Of a stretch of DNA of 64,000 nt, positions 18,288-28,412 are shown piece by piece (within the stretch, counting starts at the first letter, position 1; each line of letters starts with the position of its first letter). This DNA is from QZLE01 sp033852135 (lineage in GTDB: Bacteria; Pseudomonadota; Gammaproteobacteria; QZLD01): positions 62,001 to 126,000 of the forward strand of contig JAWSVB010000005.1 of assembly GCA_033852135.1 (NCBI GenBank). Reading direction: 5' to 3'. Under the pieces are notes generated by a model. The model was not told the DNA's origin. It saw only the letters and a program-made list of their open reading frames with translations, and made no database searches. The translations under genes and the position numbers were made by a program.

Positions 18288-21200
18288 TCGCCGTTATCCC
18301 CAAGAGCCCAAGTATCTTTTGCAACAACTCATTCTCTTGATAAGGCTTACCCAAGTAGTGTTCTACACCTATCCTTTTTGCTCTTTCCCGATGTTTTTCA
18401 CCGGTTCTAGATGTAATCATTATGATAGGTATATTTTTCAATTTTTCGTCATTTCTCATATGGGTGGCAAGCTCAAAGCCATCCATACGCGGCATCTCTA
18501 TATCTAATAACATTATGTCAGGTATACGCTCTTGCAAGACGGTTATCGCATCTACTCCATCCTTTGCAGTCATAACATCAAAGCCATTACGTTCAAGCAA
18601 CCTTGCTCCAACTCGTCGCACAGTGATGGAGTCATCAACAACCATTGCCGTGAACTTTGTAATCTCGTCTTCAGACTCTTTTACTTCACTTAATGTTTCA
18701 ACTTTGCCTGACAAACTAATACGAGATAACGCGCCAATATCCAAGATCAATACTACGCTTCCGTTACCCAGAATAGTGGCTCCCATAATACCTGGAATGG
18801 AGCTGATTTGAGGACCAACCGCTTTAACTACAACTTCTCTACTACCAAGCAAACCATCAACCTGAAGAGCAAAGCGATGATCACCAGTTTGAACTAATAC
18901 AACTGGAGCTCTTTTCCCAATACCTGGCAATAGAGGTGTTCCAATACCCAATAAAGCAGCCATATTTATCACTTGATAATATTGGCCTGCATATTCATAA
19001 CTTGATGGACCACTGTCATTGTAGAACTCTTTTAACTGTTCATGCGTTAATCTTACTACGCCATCAATAGATGATAGTGGTATCGCATAAGTTTCATCAG
19101 AAGCATTTACCAACAGAGCATGATTAATAGCTAAAGTGAATGGCAATCTGATAGTGAACTCGGTGCTGACACCATGCTCAGATTGTATATGCAGGGTTCC
19201 ACCCAGCTGTTTAATCTCATTATTTACTACGTCCATGCCTACGCCACGGCCGGCTATCTGAGTTACCGATTCTGCAGTACTGAAACCTGTTTCCAATATG
19301 TACTGGGCAATTTCTGTATCTGATAAATAATCGTTTTCATTAATCCAACCAAGCGATAAAGCCTTTGCTCGAATTGCATCATGATTTATCCCGCCACCAT
19401 CATCTATAACTTTAATGACTATATCTGGGCCTTCTCGAGTAAGAGCTACAGATAGAGTTCCACCTTTACTCTTACCCTTGTTAATTCGGTCTTGTGGTTT
19501 TTCAATTCCATGCGCTATGGCGTTGCGCAGCATGTGCTCGAGTGGAGCGGTAATTCTTTCCAGAACGGTGCGATCCATCTCGCCTTGAGCACCAATTATT
19601 TTGATCTGCGCTTCTTTATTTAACTCTTGGCATGTTTGTCTAACAACACGACGCATGCGAGGAACTAAATTTGAGAACGGTACCATGCGGCTATGAACCA
19701 AGCCTTCCTGCAATTCTGTATTAACTCTGGATTGCTGCAGCAATAGTGTTTCTGCATCACGGGCCAGCATATCCATATAATCACTAATACTATTGATATC
19801 ATTTAGGGTTTCACTAATTGCCCTTGATACTTGTTGTATTTGTGAAAATCTATCTAGTTCTAATGGATCGAAATCTTCAACTCGGCTATCTTCTGCTTCA
19901 CGTTCATGACGGAATAACATCTGCGCTTCAGTTTCAATCTCTAGCTTTCTCAACTGTTCCCGTAGGCGAACAACTGTTTGATCCATCTCTTCTAGATTTG
20001 ATCTAAATCCTGATACCTGCTGCTCTGTTCTTGCTCGATAGATACTTATCTCACCAGCATAATTCACTAAATCATCAAGAAGGTCAGCCTTTACTCGTAC
20101 TACCTCACTCTGAGCTACTGGCTTAGGTTGAACCTCTTCGATCTGCTCAGCTGGTTTCTGCTCCGCTGTCTCTAATGCTTGTGCTATCGCCGTTTCAACA
20201 GCTTTATTTGGTTGAACCAGAGCATCTAATTTTTCACCAGCCTTGATGGTTTCAAGCATTGCCAGAACATCATCAGCTTCTTCAATCGCTTTTCCATCTT
20301 GAGCTAAAGCTAGCATGTCATGTAAACGATCATGTGCTGTTTCAAGGACATCAAAGAACCCAGCACCAGTTGAAAGCCTACCCTCAAGAACTTCTATTAA
20401 TAGAGTTTCCAGTGCATGGCCTAAGTTCCCAATAGCCCAAAATCCAGCCATTCTTGCTCCACCTTTGAGGGTGTGCAATGCACGCTGCAGTTCAACGATC
20501 AAATCGCTATCATCCGGAGCCTCAATCCAGCGGTGCAGAACACTATTTCCTGTTGAAAGGATCTCATTCCCCTCCTCAAGAAATACTTCTACCAGTTCCA
20601 TATCCTGCTGTTCAAGGTGGATAGTTTTAGGTACTTCAACCGTAATACCGTCTTCTGCTGTGGATGGCAGATTTTCTAGACTAACCACTAAGTCATCTGG
20701 AAGCGGGGCATTCAACCCTTGTTTAGCTAGGCCAACCATACTCACTAAACGATCAAAGGCTTGGTGAATCACTTCAAAGGTTTGTGGCTCTGCTACTATT
20801 TTCTTCTCTGCTATATCTATTGATACTGTTTCAAGGATATGACTTAGCGTTCCAATCCCATCAAATTTAGCTAAGCGCGCTCCACCTTTGAGGGTATGCA
20901 ATGAGCGATGTAACTCTGCAACAACATTTTGATCGTAAGGTGCGCTTTCCCAGGTATGTACAGTGGTTTCCAAGAAAGCCAGAATGTCATCTGCTTCTTC
21001 AACAAAAAGTTCAACCAGTTCTGGATCTACATCTGCCGATATAGCTTCAGGCTTAACCTGTTCAACCTCGTTACCTTTACTAAACTCTTGAATTAACTCT
21101 TCAACCCGTAGCAGATACTGATCAGTATCAGGGAATGTTTTTCTATCATCACCGATTGCTTTTAGTATCTCTTCAAGATAATTAACGCCATCAGTTAAAA

Positions 21201-24200
21201 CTTTAAATTGTTCTGCATGTAGTGGCTGCTGGTAACCCTGCATTTTCTGAATGTACTTATCCAGAGCGCCACCAAGTACGGCAACTTCATCTGCAGCAGC
21301 CATTCTGGCACTACCGGTTAGTGTGTGCACGGCTCTGACCAGAGATTCAGAAACTGCTGCTTCTTCGCCTGATTCTTGAATATATGTTTTTATTGCTTCG
21401 AGATGTTCAGTAACCTCGTTGCTAAATATACTGAAAAGAGTTGGATCCATGCGGGATACAAGAATATTTCCACTCTCATCACGCCTAATCTCTTCTGATG
21501 TTTCTTCTACCGGAACTTCTTCTACCGGAACTTCTTCTACCGGAACTTCTTCTACCGGAACTTCTTCTACCGGAACTTCTTCTACCGGAACTTCTTCTAC
21601 CGGAACTTCTTCTACCGGAACCTCTTCTGCTGAAACCTCTTCTGCTGAAACCTCTTCTGCTGAAACCTCTTCTGCTGAAACCTCTTCTGCTGAAACCTCT
21701 TCTGCTGAAACCTCTTCTGCTGAAACCTCTTCTGCTGAAACCTCTTCTGCTGAAACCTCTTCCGTTTGCGATTCTAATTCAGAGTAGCGTTTTGGATCGG
21801 ATAGTACATCTGCTTTCCAAGCTAATGGATAAGCTGCTGATACATCAGCTTCTTTACCATTAAGTTTTGCGATCAATGCTGGCAATAATTCTGTTGCATC
21901 CTGCAGCACTTGCTCTACATGCAGCGAGGCATCGATATTACCTTCAATCACCTGATTCAGCATGCTTTCAATATACCATGACAGCTCACCTATCAGAGGT
22001 GACCCAGCAAGACGCCCACTACCTTTATAGGTATGGAATGTTCGTCTCATATCTGCAAGAGCATCTGTATCGTTTTTATCAGCTAGCCATTTTGGCAGTG
22101 TTGTTTGTAGCTCTTCCAGCAGTTCATCTGCTTCTTCAAGAAATATCTCAAGTATCTCTGGGTCAGAATCTTCTGATATAACCGGCAACCCTTCAAGCAG
22201 CTTTCCTGCAGAAGGTATTTCCTCTTCTACTGAAGTATCATCTGCTTTTTCTAGCGGAGTTTCTTCCTCTTCCCCGCCAAAATCAATGAAATCATCTTCA
22301 GCTACTTGTGCAACTGTTTCTTGATCAACTGACTCCTGCTGAATAGTGTCCTGACTAGGTTCTTCTGTTTCTGCCCCAAAATCTATAAAGTCATCTTCAG
22401 GCTCTTGCTCTACTACTGTTTGATCAACCTGTTGCGATTCTTCAGCTGCTTCACTAGGTTCTGGTTCCGCAGCAAAATCAATAAATCCATCTTCTTCAGC
22501 AGCTGGTTCTGCTATCTGTTTCTCTTCCCTTATATCGATGAAATCATCAGTTTCAGTTTCGAGGTGGATCTCTGCTATTTCCTCTTTATATTCGAACCCA
22601 AGATCTTTTAAACTTTGAACTGCTAATTCCAAAGCCTCATCTTTGGCTCCACTCTTATCAATATAACCTTCAAGGAAATATTCAATACTGGAGATTGAGT
22701 CTGCAAGCTTATCGATTGCAGATTCAGCAGGAACAAGCTTCTTAAATAACAACTCTTGTGAGATATATTGACTAGCAAGATCAAGTAACGCAGAACATTT
22801 TCCAAGTTCAACAACTTGTAATGCTCCAGTTATACGCGAAAATAGCTCCGGTACATTTTGCAGCTGAGAGTGATCTTTTGTACCAACAAATCCAACTATC
22901 GCTTCTTTAACTTGAGCAATATCAGATATAACTTCTTCTATAGTTGAAATAAATACCAGCTCATACTCATAATCTGGCATTAAATCATTTGCATCTTCTA
23001 ACTGCTCATATCCACCACCAATCTTGGCAGATAGATTGTTTAGCGCATATTCAATAAATAGCAGGTCGCCAGCAAGATCCATTAACTCTTGCTCGGATAT
23101 CTTGGTTTCACCTTCGATAACTTTCTGCAATATCTCGGCTTTTGACTTTGCTAGATTACGTTGCTGCCCTAAGCCAATCATCCCTAAAGTATCGCCAATT
23201 TTATTTAGAGTTACATCCAAACCTTCAATTTTGGAGGTATCACTTTGGCGATTTCGAAGAAATAGATCCAACCCTTCTTTCACGGCAGATAAGTCGTCTT
23301 TGATTGCCTGAGATACAGTTTCCATCATCTCATTGGTAGGAGCGGAGATGCCATCTCTTGCTTTTGAAACTTCAGTTTCTGCCATTAGCAGAGTTTTAAG
23401 TTCAAAACGCTTTTGTATCTCTACTATTAACGGTAGGTCTATCTCAACGCGGCCAACATAAAATAATAGGTTTTTTATTAAATCTTTTGGTGGCTCTTGC
23501 TCTAATATCTGCTCACCATTCTCAATAACTGATTTAAGCTGACGATCTATATGACCTAGCAGCATCTTAACGGTGGTACTTTGCTTTATTCCACCTACAA
23601 GTATTGATTGCACAAACCCTGCAGAAACCCACCACAACAGCCCTAACTTGTCGTTTGTTGCTGCATATGCCAATTTTTTTAACACTAGCATCAAGTTTTT
23701 CAATGCCTTATCGGTATCTTTACCGCGTATTACACCTAATAATCCAACCTGAAATGCATGTCTGACTTTTTTGGATATTTCATCCAGATTTCCTTGCTCT
23801 GGACACAGATAGAATGGTTTGGGATCTGCCAGATCAATATTTGGAGAGAAAAATGCATTTTCTGAAAGGAGGTTTTCACCACGAATAGCCCTTAGGTCAT
23901 TCATTAAAGGTAATATCAAAATGGGAATATCTTTATGGCCACCTTGAATTTTTTCAAGATAATCAGAAAGCTGCAAAATAGAAGCCATGAGGATTTCATA
24001 CGCCTCATCCCGCTTAGATATTTTTCCATCAAGCAATACTCTGGCAGTTTTTTCCATCTCCTCTGCCAGCATTCCTGCCCCAAACAGCTCCAACATCTGC
24101 AAAATCGCATATACCTGATGCAGATATGTCGCACAAAACCTCATTTGCGTAAGATCATTAGAATCTTTGGTATAAGATTCTAGGGCTTGCCCTGCCTGTT

Positions 24201-24270
24201 TGAGAGTCTCATCCAGCTCAGCCTTAACCCAGTTTAGGGTACTGTGATCAATATCTTCTGTCATACTCAT
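18274..24270 (-). CDS. chpA: Chemosensory hybrid histidine kinase ChpA with multiple Hpt domains
   Basis: A 1998-aa CheA-type kinase of the type IV pilus chemosensory system. Seen in order: a long helical N-terminus with degenerate Hpt-like units; acidic linkers with repeated DDFIDFG-type motifs (about 580-680); Hpt units with phospho-His in FHTYKGSG (about 744), VHTLTGSA (about 980), LHTLKGGARL (about 1124) and LHTLKGGARM (about 1264); a dimerisation region; the HATPase domain with N box EHMLRNAIAHGIE (about 1580), DDGGG and GRGVGMDVV; a CheW domain; and a C-terminal receiver with Asp in LLDIEMPRMDG (about 1920). Between the first two of these Hpt units lies an array of nine EVSAE and eight EVPVE repeats. 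Length is below the roughly 2480 residues of Pseudomonas ChpA. The output is probably the PilG/PilH receivers. Confidence 0.95.
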   Translation of the reverse strand: MSMTEDIDHSTLNWVKAELDETLKQAGQALESYTKDSNDLTQMRFCATYLHQVYAILQMLELFGAGMLAEEMEKTARVLLDGKISKRDEAYEILMASILQLSDYLEKIQGGHKDIPILILPLMNDLRAIRGENLLSENAFFSPNIDLADPKPFYLCPEQGNLDEISKKVRHAFQVGLLGVIRGKDTDKALKNLMLVLKKLAYAATNDKLGLLWWVSAGFVQSILVGGIKQSTTVKMLLGHIDRQLKSVIENGEQILEQEPPKDLIKNLLFYVGRVEIDLPLIVEIQKRFELKTLLMAETEVSKARDGISAPTNEMMETVSQAIKDDLSAVKEGLDLFLRNRQSDTSKIEGLDVTLNKIGDTLGMIGLGQQRNLAKSKAEILQKVIEGETKISEQELMDLAGDLLFIEYALNNLSAKIGGGYEQLEDANDLMPDYEYELVFISTIEEVISDIAQVKEAIVGFVGTKDHSQLQNVPELFSRITGALQVVELGKCSALLDLASQYISQELLFKKLVPAESAIDKLADSISSIEYFLEGYIDKSGAKDEALELAVQSLKDLGFEYKEEIAEIHLETETDDFIDIREEKQIAEPAAEEDGFIDFAAEPEPSEAAEESQQVDQTVVEQEPEDDFIDFGAETEEPSQDTIQQESVDQETVAQVAEDDFIDFGGEEEETPLEKADDTSVEEEIPSAGKLLEGLPVISEDSDPEILEIFLEEADELLEELQTTLPKWLADKNDTDALADMRRTFHTYKGSGRLAGSPLIGELSWYIESMLNQVIEGNIDASLHVEQVLQDATELLPALIAKLNGKEADVSAAYPLAWKADVLSDPKRYSELESQTEEVSAEEVSAEEVSAEEVSAEEVSAEEVSAEEVSAEEVSAEEVSAEEVPVEEVPVEEVPVEEVPVEEVPVEEVPVEEVPVEEVPVEETSEEIRRDESGNILVSRMDPTLFSIFSNEVTEHLEAIKTYIQESGEEAAVSESLVRAVHTLTGSARMAAADEVAVLGGALDKYIQKMQGYQQPLHAEQFKVLTDGVNYLEEILKAIGDDRKTFPDTDQYLLRVEELIQEFSKGNEVEQVKPEAISADVDPELVELFVEEADDILAFLETTVHTWESAPYDQNVVAELHRSLHTLKGGARLAKFDGIGTLSHILETVSIDIAEKKIVAEPQTFEVIHQAFDRLVSMVGLAKQGLNAPLPDDLVVSLENLPSTAEDGITVEVPKTIHLEQQDMELVEVFLEEGNEILSTGNSVLHRWIEAPDDSDLIVELQRALHTLKGGARMAGFWAIGNLGHALETLLIEVLEGRLSTGAGFFDVLETAHDRLHDMLALAQDGKAIEEADDVLAMLETIKAGEKLDALVQPNKAVETAIAQALETAEQKPAEQIEEVQPKPVAQSEVVRVKADLLDDLVNYAGEISIYRARTEQQVSGFRSNLEEMDQTVVRLREQLRKLEIETEAQMLFRHEREAEDSRVEDFDPLELDRFSQIQQVSRAISETLNDINSISDYMDMLARDAETLLLQQSRVNTELQEGLVHSRMVPFSNLVPRMRRVVRQTCQELNKEAQIKIIGAQGEMDRTVLERITAPLEHMLRNAIAHGIEKPQDRINKGKSKGGTLSVALTREGPDIVIKVIDDGGGINHDAIRAKALSLGWINENDYLSDTEIAQYILETGFSTAESVTQIAGRGVGMDVVNNEIKQLGGTLHIQSEHGVSTEFTIRLPFTLAINHALLVNASDETYAIPLSSIDGVVRLTHEQLKEFYNDSGPSSYEYAGQYYQVINMAALLGIGTPLLPGIGKRAPVVLVQTGDHRFALQVDGLLGSREVVVKAVGPQISSIPGIMGATILGNGSVVLILDIGALSRISLSGKVETLSEVKESEDEITKFTAMVVDDSITVRRVGARLLERNGFDVMTAKDGVDAITVLQERIPDIMLLDIEMPRMDGFELATHMRNDEKLKNIPIIMITSRTGEKHRERAKRIGVEHYLGKPYQENELLQKILGLLGITANENM
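21505..21765 (-). repeat. 15-bp tandem repeat array inside chpA
   Basis: Seventeen in-frame 15-bp units, eight of one type (plus-strand ACCGGAACTTCTTCT, coding EVPVE) followed by nine of a second (GCTGAAACCTCTTCT, coding EVSAE). Units within each type are almost identical in DNA, so the array expanded recently and by slippage or unequal exchange. Changes in copy number keep the reading frame, so the linker length can vary between strains. Confidence 0.95.
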
Positions 24271-24282
24271 GCTTTCCGCATC

Positions 24283-25170
24283 CTAGCTATCTTCTTCCAA
24301 ACGTCTAAAGGCCAACACATTTGTCCCGCTAACCCTTTCAACCCTTGGATCATGCCAATTTATTACTTCCCCAGGACCTAGTATCAATATACCAAACGGC
24401 TTTAAGTGAGAAACTAAACCACCTAATATCTCTGCGCGCTTTTCCTGGTCGAAATAGATCAGTAGATTCTGACAAAATATTATGTCCATATCCCCGATCA
24501 TTGATTTCCCTGCATCTAAAATATTCATATGGGCAAAGCAGATTCTACTTCTTAATTCATCAACAACTTGATATTGCCCATCATCCATAATGGATAGATA
24601 TTTGTTAAGTTGGGCAGAATCCAACCCTTTTATTTTACGTTCTGAATAGATCCCTTTTTTACCAACAGCAAGTGAAAGCATACTAATATCAGTTGCTGTA
24701 ATTCCGTAATAGCCTCTTCCTTGCTCAGCAAAAAATTGATCGGTAACCATGGCTAAGGTATACGGCTCTTCACCTGTTGAACAACCAGCACTCCAGATAT
24801 CTATCGATTCATTTCCACGAGCAAATAGATCCGGTAAGCAATAGTCTAGAAAAAAATTAACGGCCTGTTGATCTCGAAAGAAGCGAGTTTCATGTACGGT
24901 TAAACGGTCAACCAAGGCTGTCCATTCAATTTTTCCAGCCTTGCCTGATTGCAGATAGTCGTAATAGGATTCGTAGTCTTTATACCCTATCTCTCTCATG
25001 CGCAAATTAAGGCTGGTTATCAAGAATGATTTTCTTTCTTTAGGCAAATGCATTCCGGTGCGCTCCTGCAATAATGCAGTCCACTCACCAAAATGCCTAT
25101 CCCCCATCTCAGGCAGAGGTTTGAGACCAGGCCAAATACTGTTCATTGTAGAACTATCGGCAGCAACCAT
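24283..25170 (-). CDS. pilK: Chemoreceptor methyltransferase PilK (CheR family)
   Basis: A 295-aa CheR-type protein. The N-terminal helical domain (FGEWTALLQERTGMHLP) precedes the SAM-binding domain with ETRFFRD, IDIWSAGCSTGEEPYTLAM (SAM loop), DISMLSLAVGKKGIY, and MDIIFCQNLLIYFD. It methylates glutamates of PilJ using SAM. It lies 12 bases downstream of pilJ and 12 bases upstream of chpA on the same strand, so it is a mid-operon gene. Motifs are complete and length is normal (about 280-290 residues in relatives). Confidence 0.92.
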   Translation of the reverse strand: MVAADSSTMNSIWPGLKPLPEMGDRHFGEWTALLQERTGMHLPKERKSFLITSLNLRMREIGYKDYESYYDYLQSGKAGKIEWTALVDRLTVHETRFFRDQQAVNFFLDYCLPDLFARGNESIDIWSAGCSTGEEPYTLAMVTDQFFAEQGRGYYGITATDISMLSLAVGKKGIYSERKIKGLDSAQLNKYLSIMDDGQYQVVDELRSRICFAHMNILDAGKSMIGDMDIIFCQNLLIYFDQEKRAEILGGLVSHLKPFGILILGPGEVINWHDPRVERVSGTNVLAFRRLEEDS

Positions 25171-25182
25171 GGCAACTCCAGA

Positions 25183-27309
25183 TTACTCAGGTAACTTAAA
25201 GCCCGCTACAGACCCTCTAAGATCATTCGCCAGATCTGCTAAGTTTCCAATCGACGTTGCCGTCTCATTGGTTCCGGCAGATGTCTGTGATGTAATTTCT
25301 TGAATCACGTTCATAGTGTCAGAGATATTGGCTGCAGCATTCGCCTGCTGACGAGCTGCCTCAGAAATATTCTGAATTAGATTAGCAAGGTGGGTAGATA
25401 CACCCTCAATCTCGCGCAATGATTCACCCGATGTCTCAGCCTGCTTAGCCCCAGCTACAACCCCACTAGTGCTTTGCTCCATAGAGATAACGGCTTCATT
25501 GGTGTCCGTTTGAATTGTTTTAACCAGGGCTTCGATCTGCTTAGTAGCATTAGATGAACGCTCTGCCAGTCTCTGTACCTCATCCGCAACAACCGCAAAA
25601 CCACGTCCAGATTCACCAGCCATAGCTGCCTGGATAGATGCATTCAATGCTAGGATATTTGTTTGGTCAGCAATGTCGTTAATCAGTTCAACGATGTTGC
25701 CGATCTCTTGCGAACTTTCACCAAGACGTTTAATACGTTTTGATGTTTCTTGAATCTGCTCACGAATAGAGTCCATACTGGATATGGTTTTACGTACCAT
25801 ATCTGCACCCTTTAGAGATAGATTCACCGACTTTTGCGCAACATTTGTAGATTCTTCAGAGTTTTTAGATACCTGATCAATTGAAACTGCCATCTCGTTG
25901 ATCGCGGCACTGGCTGCAGTGATCTGATGCGCTTGATGGTCAGAAGCTTCGGCAAGATGCATAGCAGTAGCCTGCGCTTGTTGTGCAGCTGATGACACCT
26001 GTACCGATGTATTGTTAATTGTCATAACTAGCTGGCGCAACGCATCGATAGCAGAGTTAAATGCATCGGCAATAGCTCCAGTAAACGCTTCACCAACCGA
26101 GGCATGAGAAGTAAGGTCACCTTCAGATAAGCCTTGAATCTCATCCAAAAGTTCTAGAATCGCTTGTTGATTTCTCTCTGCATCTTCATCAGCTATACGC
26201 TTTTCCGCTTCAGTTGCAGCTATTCGTTTTTGTGATTCATGACGTGAGTAGATACCCATGAAGAACAGCATAATCAGAGCAGCACCACCAAAGGCTAAAC
26301 CATACCACTCTTGAATAATTCTAGATGATTCTGCCTTTCCGTACTCTTTTACCAACCAGTTACTTTTTGCTAGCAACTGTTCTGATTTAATAAATATCTC
26401 ATCTGCACCTTGTCTTACAACAAACAGATCTTGCTTTTCTGCCAACATTTCGTTGATTTTTTTATTGACGCCACTATAAACCTGGTTAATTGTTTTTAGG
26501 TTACGGCGAGCACCACCAGAAGTGATTTTATCAACCCCTGCAGAACCAGCTCTTAAGCCAGAAAGGGTGTTTGAAAAATCAGCAAGTGCTTTTTCTAAAT
26601 CCTGTGAAGCTTTGATATTGCCGATCTGACTTGCTGTCATATCAACCATATTTTTCGGAATCTGCTCAGCATATAATGATAATTGACTTGCAGCATACAC
26701 TTGAGCGTTACTTGCTCCGGCTGCTATCAGCTTTTTAACCATTTTATCAACTTCAGTATGAATTTTAGCTACGCTACTTTTCATCTCGTCAGTTAACTCT
26801 TTTGCCTCAATTACAGCATCTTTATGCCTTAAAATGGTGTCGATGTTTCCTGACATCTTATCCCAAGGCCCTTTTACATTACTTAGAGCGCTCTTTACCC
26901 CAACACCATATTTACTTGAAGGTGGGATTTTCACCAATTCAAACTTTTTGCCGGTCTCTTTTTCAGCAAACTTAATCTCTTCCATTAGAACTGAAGGGAT
27001 ATCTTTCTGACTCTTTACCCCTTTTTCTAAAGTAGATAAATGAGCTTCAAGAAGCTTTTGCGACTTTTCCAATAAATGAAATGCATCGGTATTACCGTTT
27101 GCGGCTTCGGCAGCATTTTTTGCAACCTGCTGGGAGAGAACTTTAATTGCCGCAGCATGACTTATGTACTCTCTGTCATAAGTACTGAAATGGTTGATAT
27201 AGAAAAATGAACCTGCCATTGCAACAATCAATACAACAGTTACAGCCCATCCTAATAGCCTACCTGCACCAGAAGTTTCTACCTTTTGTTTTTCTTGAGA
27301 GACCATCAT
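25183..27309 (-). CDS. pilJ: Methyl-accepting chemotaxis protein PilJ
   Basis: A 708-aa receptor of the type IV pilus chemosensory pathway. TM1 lies at about residues 18-40 (WAVTVVLIVAMAGSFFYI) and TM2 at about 333-355 (LAFGGAALIMLFFMGIYS). The roughly 290-residue helical periplasmic domain contains two PilJ-type four-helix modules (for example AAGASNAQVYAASQLSLYAEQIPKNM). A HAMP-like stretch precedes the cytoplasmic signalling coiled coil, whose hairpin tip reads NILALNASIQAAMAGESGRG then FAVVADEVQRLAERS. It would control ChpA activity with PilI as coupling protein. The usual C-terminal CheR-docking pentapeptide is absent. It is separated from pilI by about 110 bases. Confidence 0.94.
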   Translation of the reverse strand: MMVSQEKQKVETSGAGRLLGWAVTVVLIVAMAGSFFYINHFSTYDREYISHAAAIKVLSQQVAKNAAEAANGNTDAFHLLEKSQKLLEAHLSTLEKGVKSQKDIPSVLMEEIKFAEKETGKKFELVKIPPSSKYGVGVKSALSNVKGPWDKMSGNIDTILRHKDAVIEAKELTDEMKSSVAKIHTEVDKMVKKLIAAGASNAQVYAASQLSLYAEQIPKNMVDMTASQIGNIKASQDLEKALADFSNTLSGLRAGSAGVDKITSGGARRNLKTINQVYSGVNKKINEMLAEKQDLFVVRQGADEIFIKSEQLLAKSNWLVKEYGKAESSRIIQEWYGLAFGGAALIMLFFMGIYSRHESQKRIAATEAEKRIADEDAERNQQAILELLDEIQGLSEGDLTSHASVGEAFTGAIADAFNSAIDALRQLVMTINNTSVQVSSAAQQAQATAMHLAEASDHQAHQITAASAAINEMAVSIDQVSKNSEESTNVAQKSVNLSLKGADMVRKTISSMDSIREQIQETSKRIKRLGESSQEIGNIVELINDIADQTNILALNASIQAAMAGESGRGFAVVADEVQRLAERSSNATKQIEALVKTIQTDTNEAVISMEQSTSGVVAGAKQAETSGESLREIEGVSTHLANLIQNISEAARQQANAAANISDTMNVIQEITSQTSAGTNETATSIGNLADLANDLRGSVAGFKLPE

Positions 27310-27419
27310 TATTGTCTTCCCTCCATCAGAGCGTCCTATACCCCTTCCAGGGCAATTGCAAAAAAATTTAACCTGACTTAACCCGGTTAATCCTTATCTG
27401 GGCCTTTGCCCTAGAAAAC

Positions 27420-27986
27420 CTAACCAGCAGCGCGAAGAAAATCTCCGTTTGCTATTAGCTTTTCCATGTTAAATATGTTCCATTCAAATTCTTCCAGTCC
27501 ATGCTCTTCGATAAATAAACCTTCTATAAGTGGTTTAAATATCTCATTTGCAGATTCTGGAGCTGCTTTTCTCTCTTCCACATAGAATCTTTTAATCCCC
27601 ATGGAATCATCTACTAATAAGCCTGTATAACTATCTTTGTATTCAATAACTAAAACACGACTTCTTCTATGAACCGATGTTCTTCCACCGCCAAGAAAAT
27701 CCTTTAGATCCATGATTGGGAGCAAGTTACCACGAACATTCGCAACTCCCTTCACCCAGCTTTTTGCTCGCGGAACCTTAGTCAACTCAGGATAGGTTAA
27801 CACCTCAGATACATCACCCATTTTGGCGACGAAATACAACCCTGCCGTAGTAAAACTAACACCGCTCCACTCCTCCTTTATATCTGTATCGGAAGGTAGA
27901 GATACGTTGTGCGCAATATTTTTAGCTTCAATATCTTGCAGAAGCTTAAATAGATCTATCTGTTGTGCCTTTTTATCCTTGGACAT
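27420..27986 (-). CDS. pilI: CheW-like coupling protein PilI
   Basis: A 188-aa CheW domain protein. Seen: an N-terminal lead of about 50 residues, then GLYFVAKMGDVSEVLTYPEL, SWVKGVANVRGNLLPIMDLKDFLGG (the classic VRG...P-I-D-L strand pair of CheW) and RVLVIEYKDSYTGLLVDDSMG. It couples the receptor PilJ to the kinase ChpA. It lies 24 bases after pilH and before pilJ, as in other pil-chp operons. No unusual features. Confidence 0.93.
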   Translation of the reverse strand: MSKDKKAQQIDLFKLLQDIEAKNIAHNVSLPSDTDIKEEWSGVSFTTAGLYFVAKMGDVSEVLTYPELTKVPRAKSWVKGVANVRGNLLPIMDLKDFLGGGRTSVHRRSRVLVIEYKDSYTGLLVDDSMGIKRFYVEERKAAPESANEIFKPLIEGLFIEEHGLEEFEWNIFNMEKLIANGDFLRAAG

Positions 27987-28010
27987 ATTTTCCTTTGGCG
28001 CTACTACAGC

Positions 28011-28376
28011 CTAGCCTCCAAGCGAAGATTTTATCTTATCCAGCAGTTCTGCCTCTACAACAGGTTTTGTCATATAATCTTTAGCTCCCTGCCTCATTGC
28101 CCAAACTCTGTCGGTTTCCTGGCCTTTTGTACTTACTATTATTACTGGAATAGATGACGTAACTGGGTCCTTGCTTAACTTCCTAGTTGCCTGGAAACCG
28201 TTCATACCAGGCATAACTATATCCATTAAAACAAGGTCAGGCGATGTATCCCTCGCCTTTAAAATACCCTCTTCCCCGTTGACCGCTTCTATTGTTTCAT
28301 AGCCATGCTTTTCTAGCATCGCTTTTATTATATGGGTCTCAGTAGGAGAATCGTCGACTATCAAAATACGCGTCAT
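28011..28376 (-). CDS. pilH: CheY-like response regulator PilH
   Basis: A 121-aa single receiver domain. The acidic pocket is ILIVDDSPTET, the acceptor Asp is in LVLMDIVMPGMNG, and the Thr and Lys switches are VIIVSTKGQ and DYMTKPV. In Pseudomonas, PilH works with PilG downstream of ChpA and influences pilus retraction and cAMP level. Here it is the second gene of the operon, 36 bases after pilG. The sequence is full length and all key residues are present. Confidence 0.95.
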   Translation of the reverse strand: MTRILIVDDSPTETHIIKAMLEKHGYETIEAVNGEEGILKARDTSPDLVLMDIVMPGMNGFQATRKLSKDPVTSSIPVIIVSTKGQETDRVWAMRQGAKDYMTKPVVEAELLDKIKSSLGG

Positions 28377-28412
28377 TAACTTCTTTCCCTCGCTATCTGC
28401 AATCTAAAATGC

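Noticed and set aside
21419..21863. Two plus-strand ORFs made of TGTSS/AETSS and LLPEL/LKPLL repeats
   Set aside because: They are frame shadows of the 15-bp array in chpA, which is a clear gene on the other strand.
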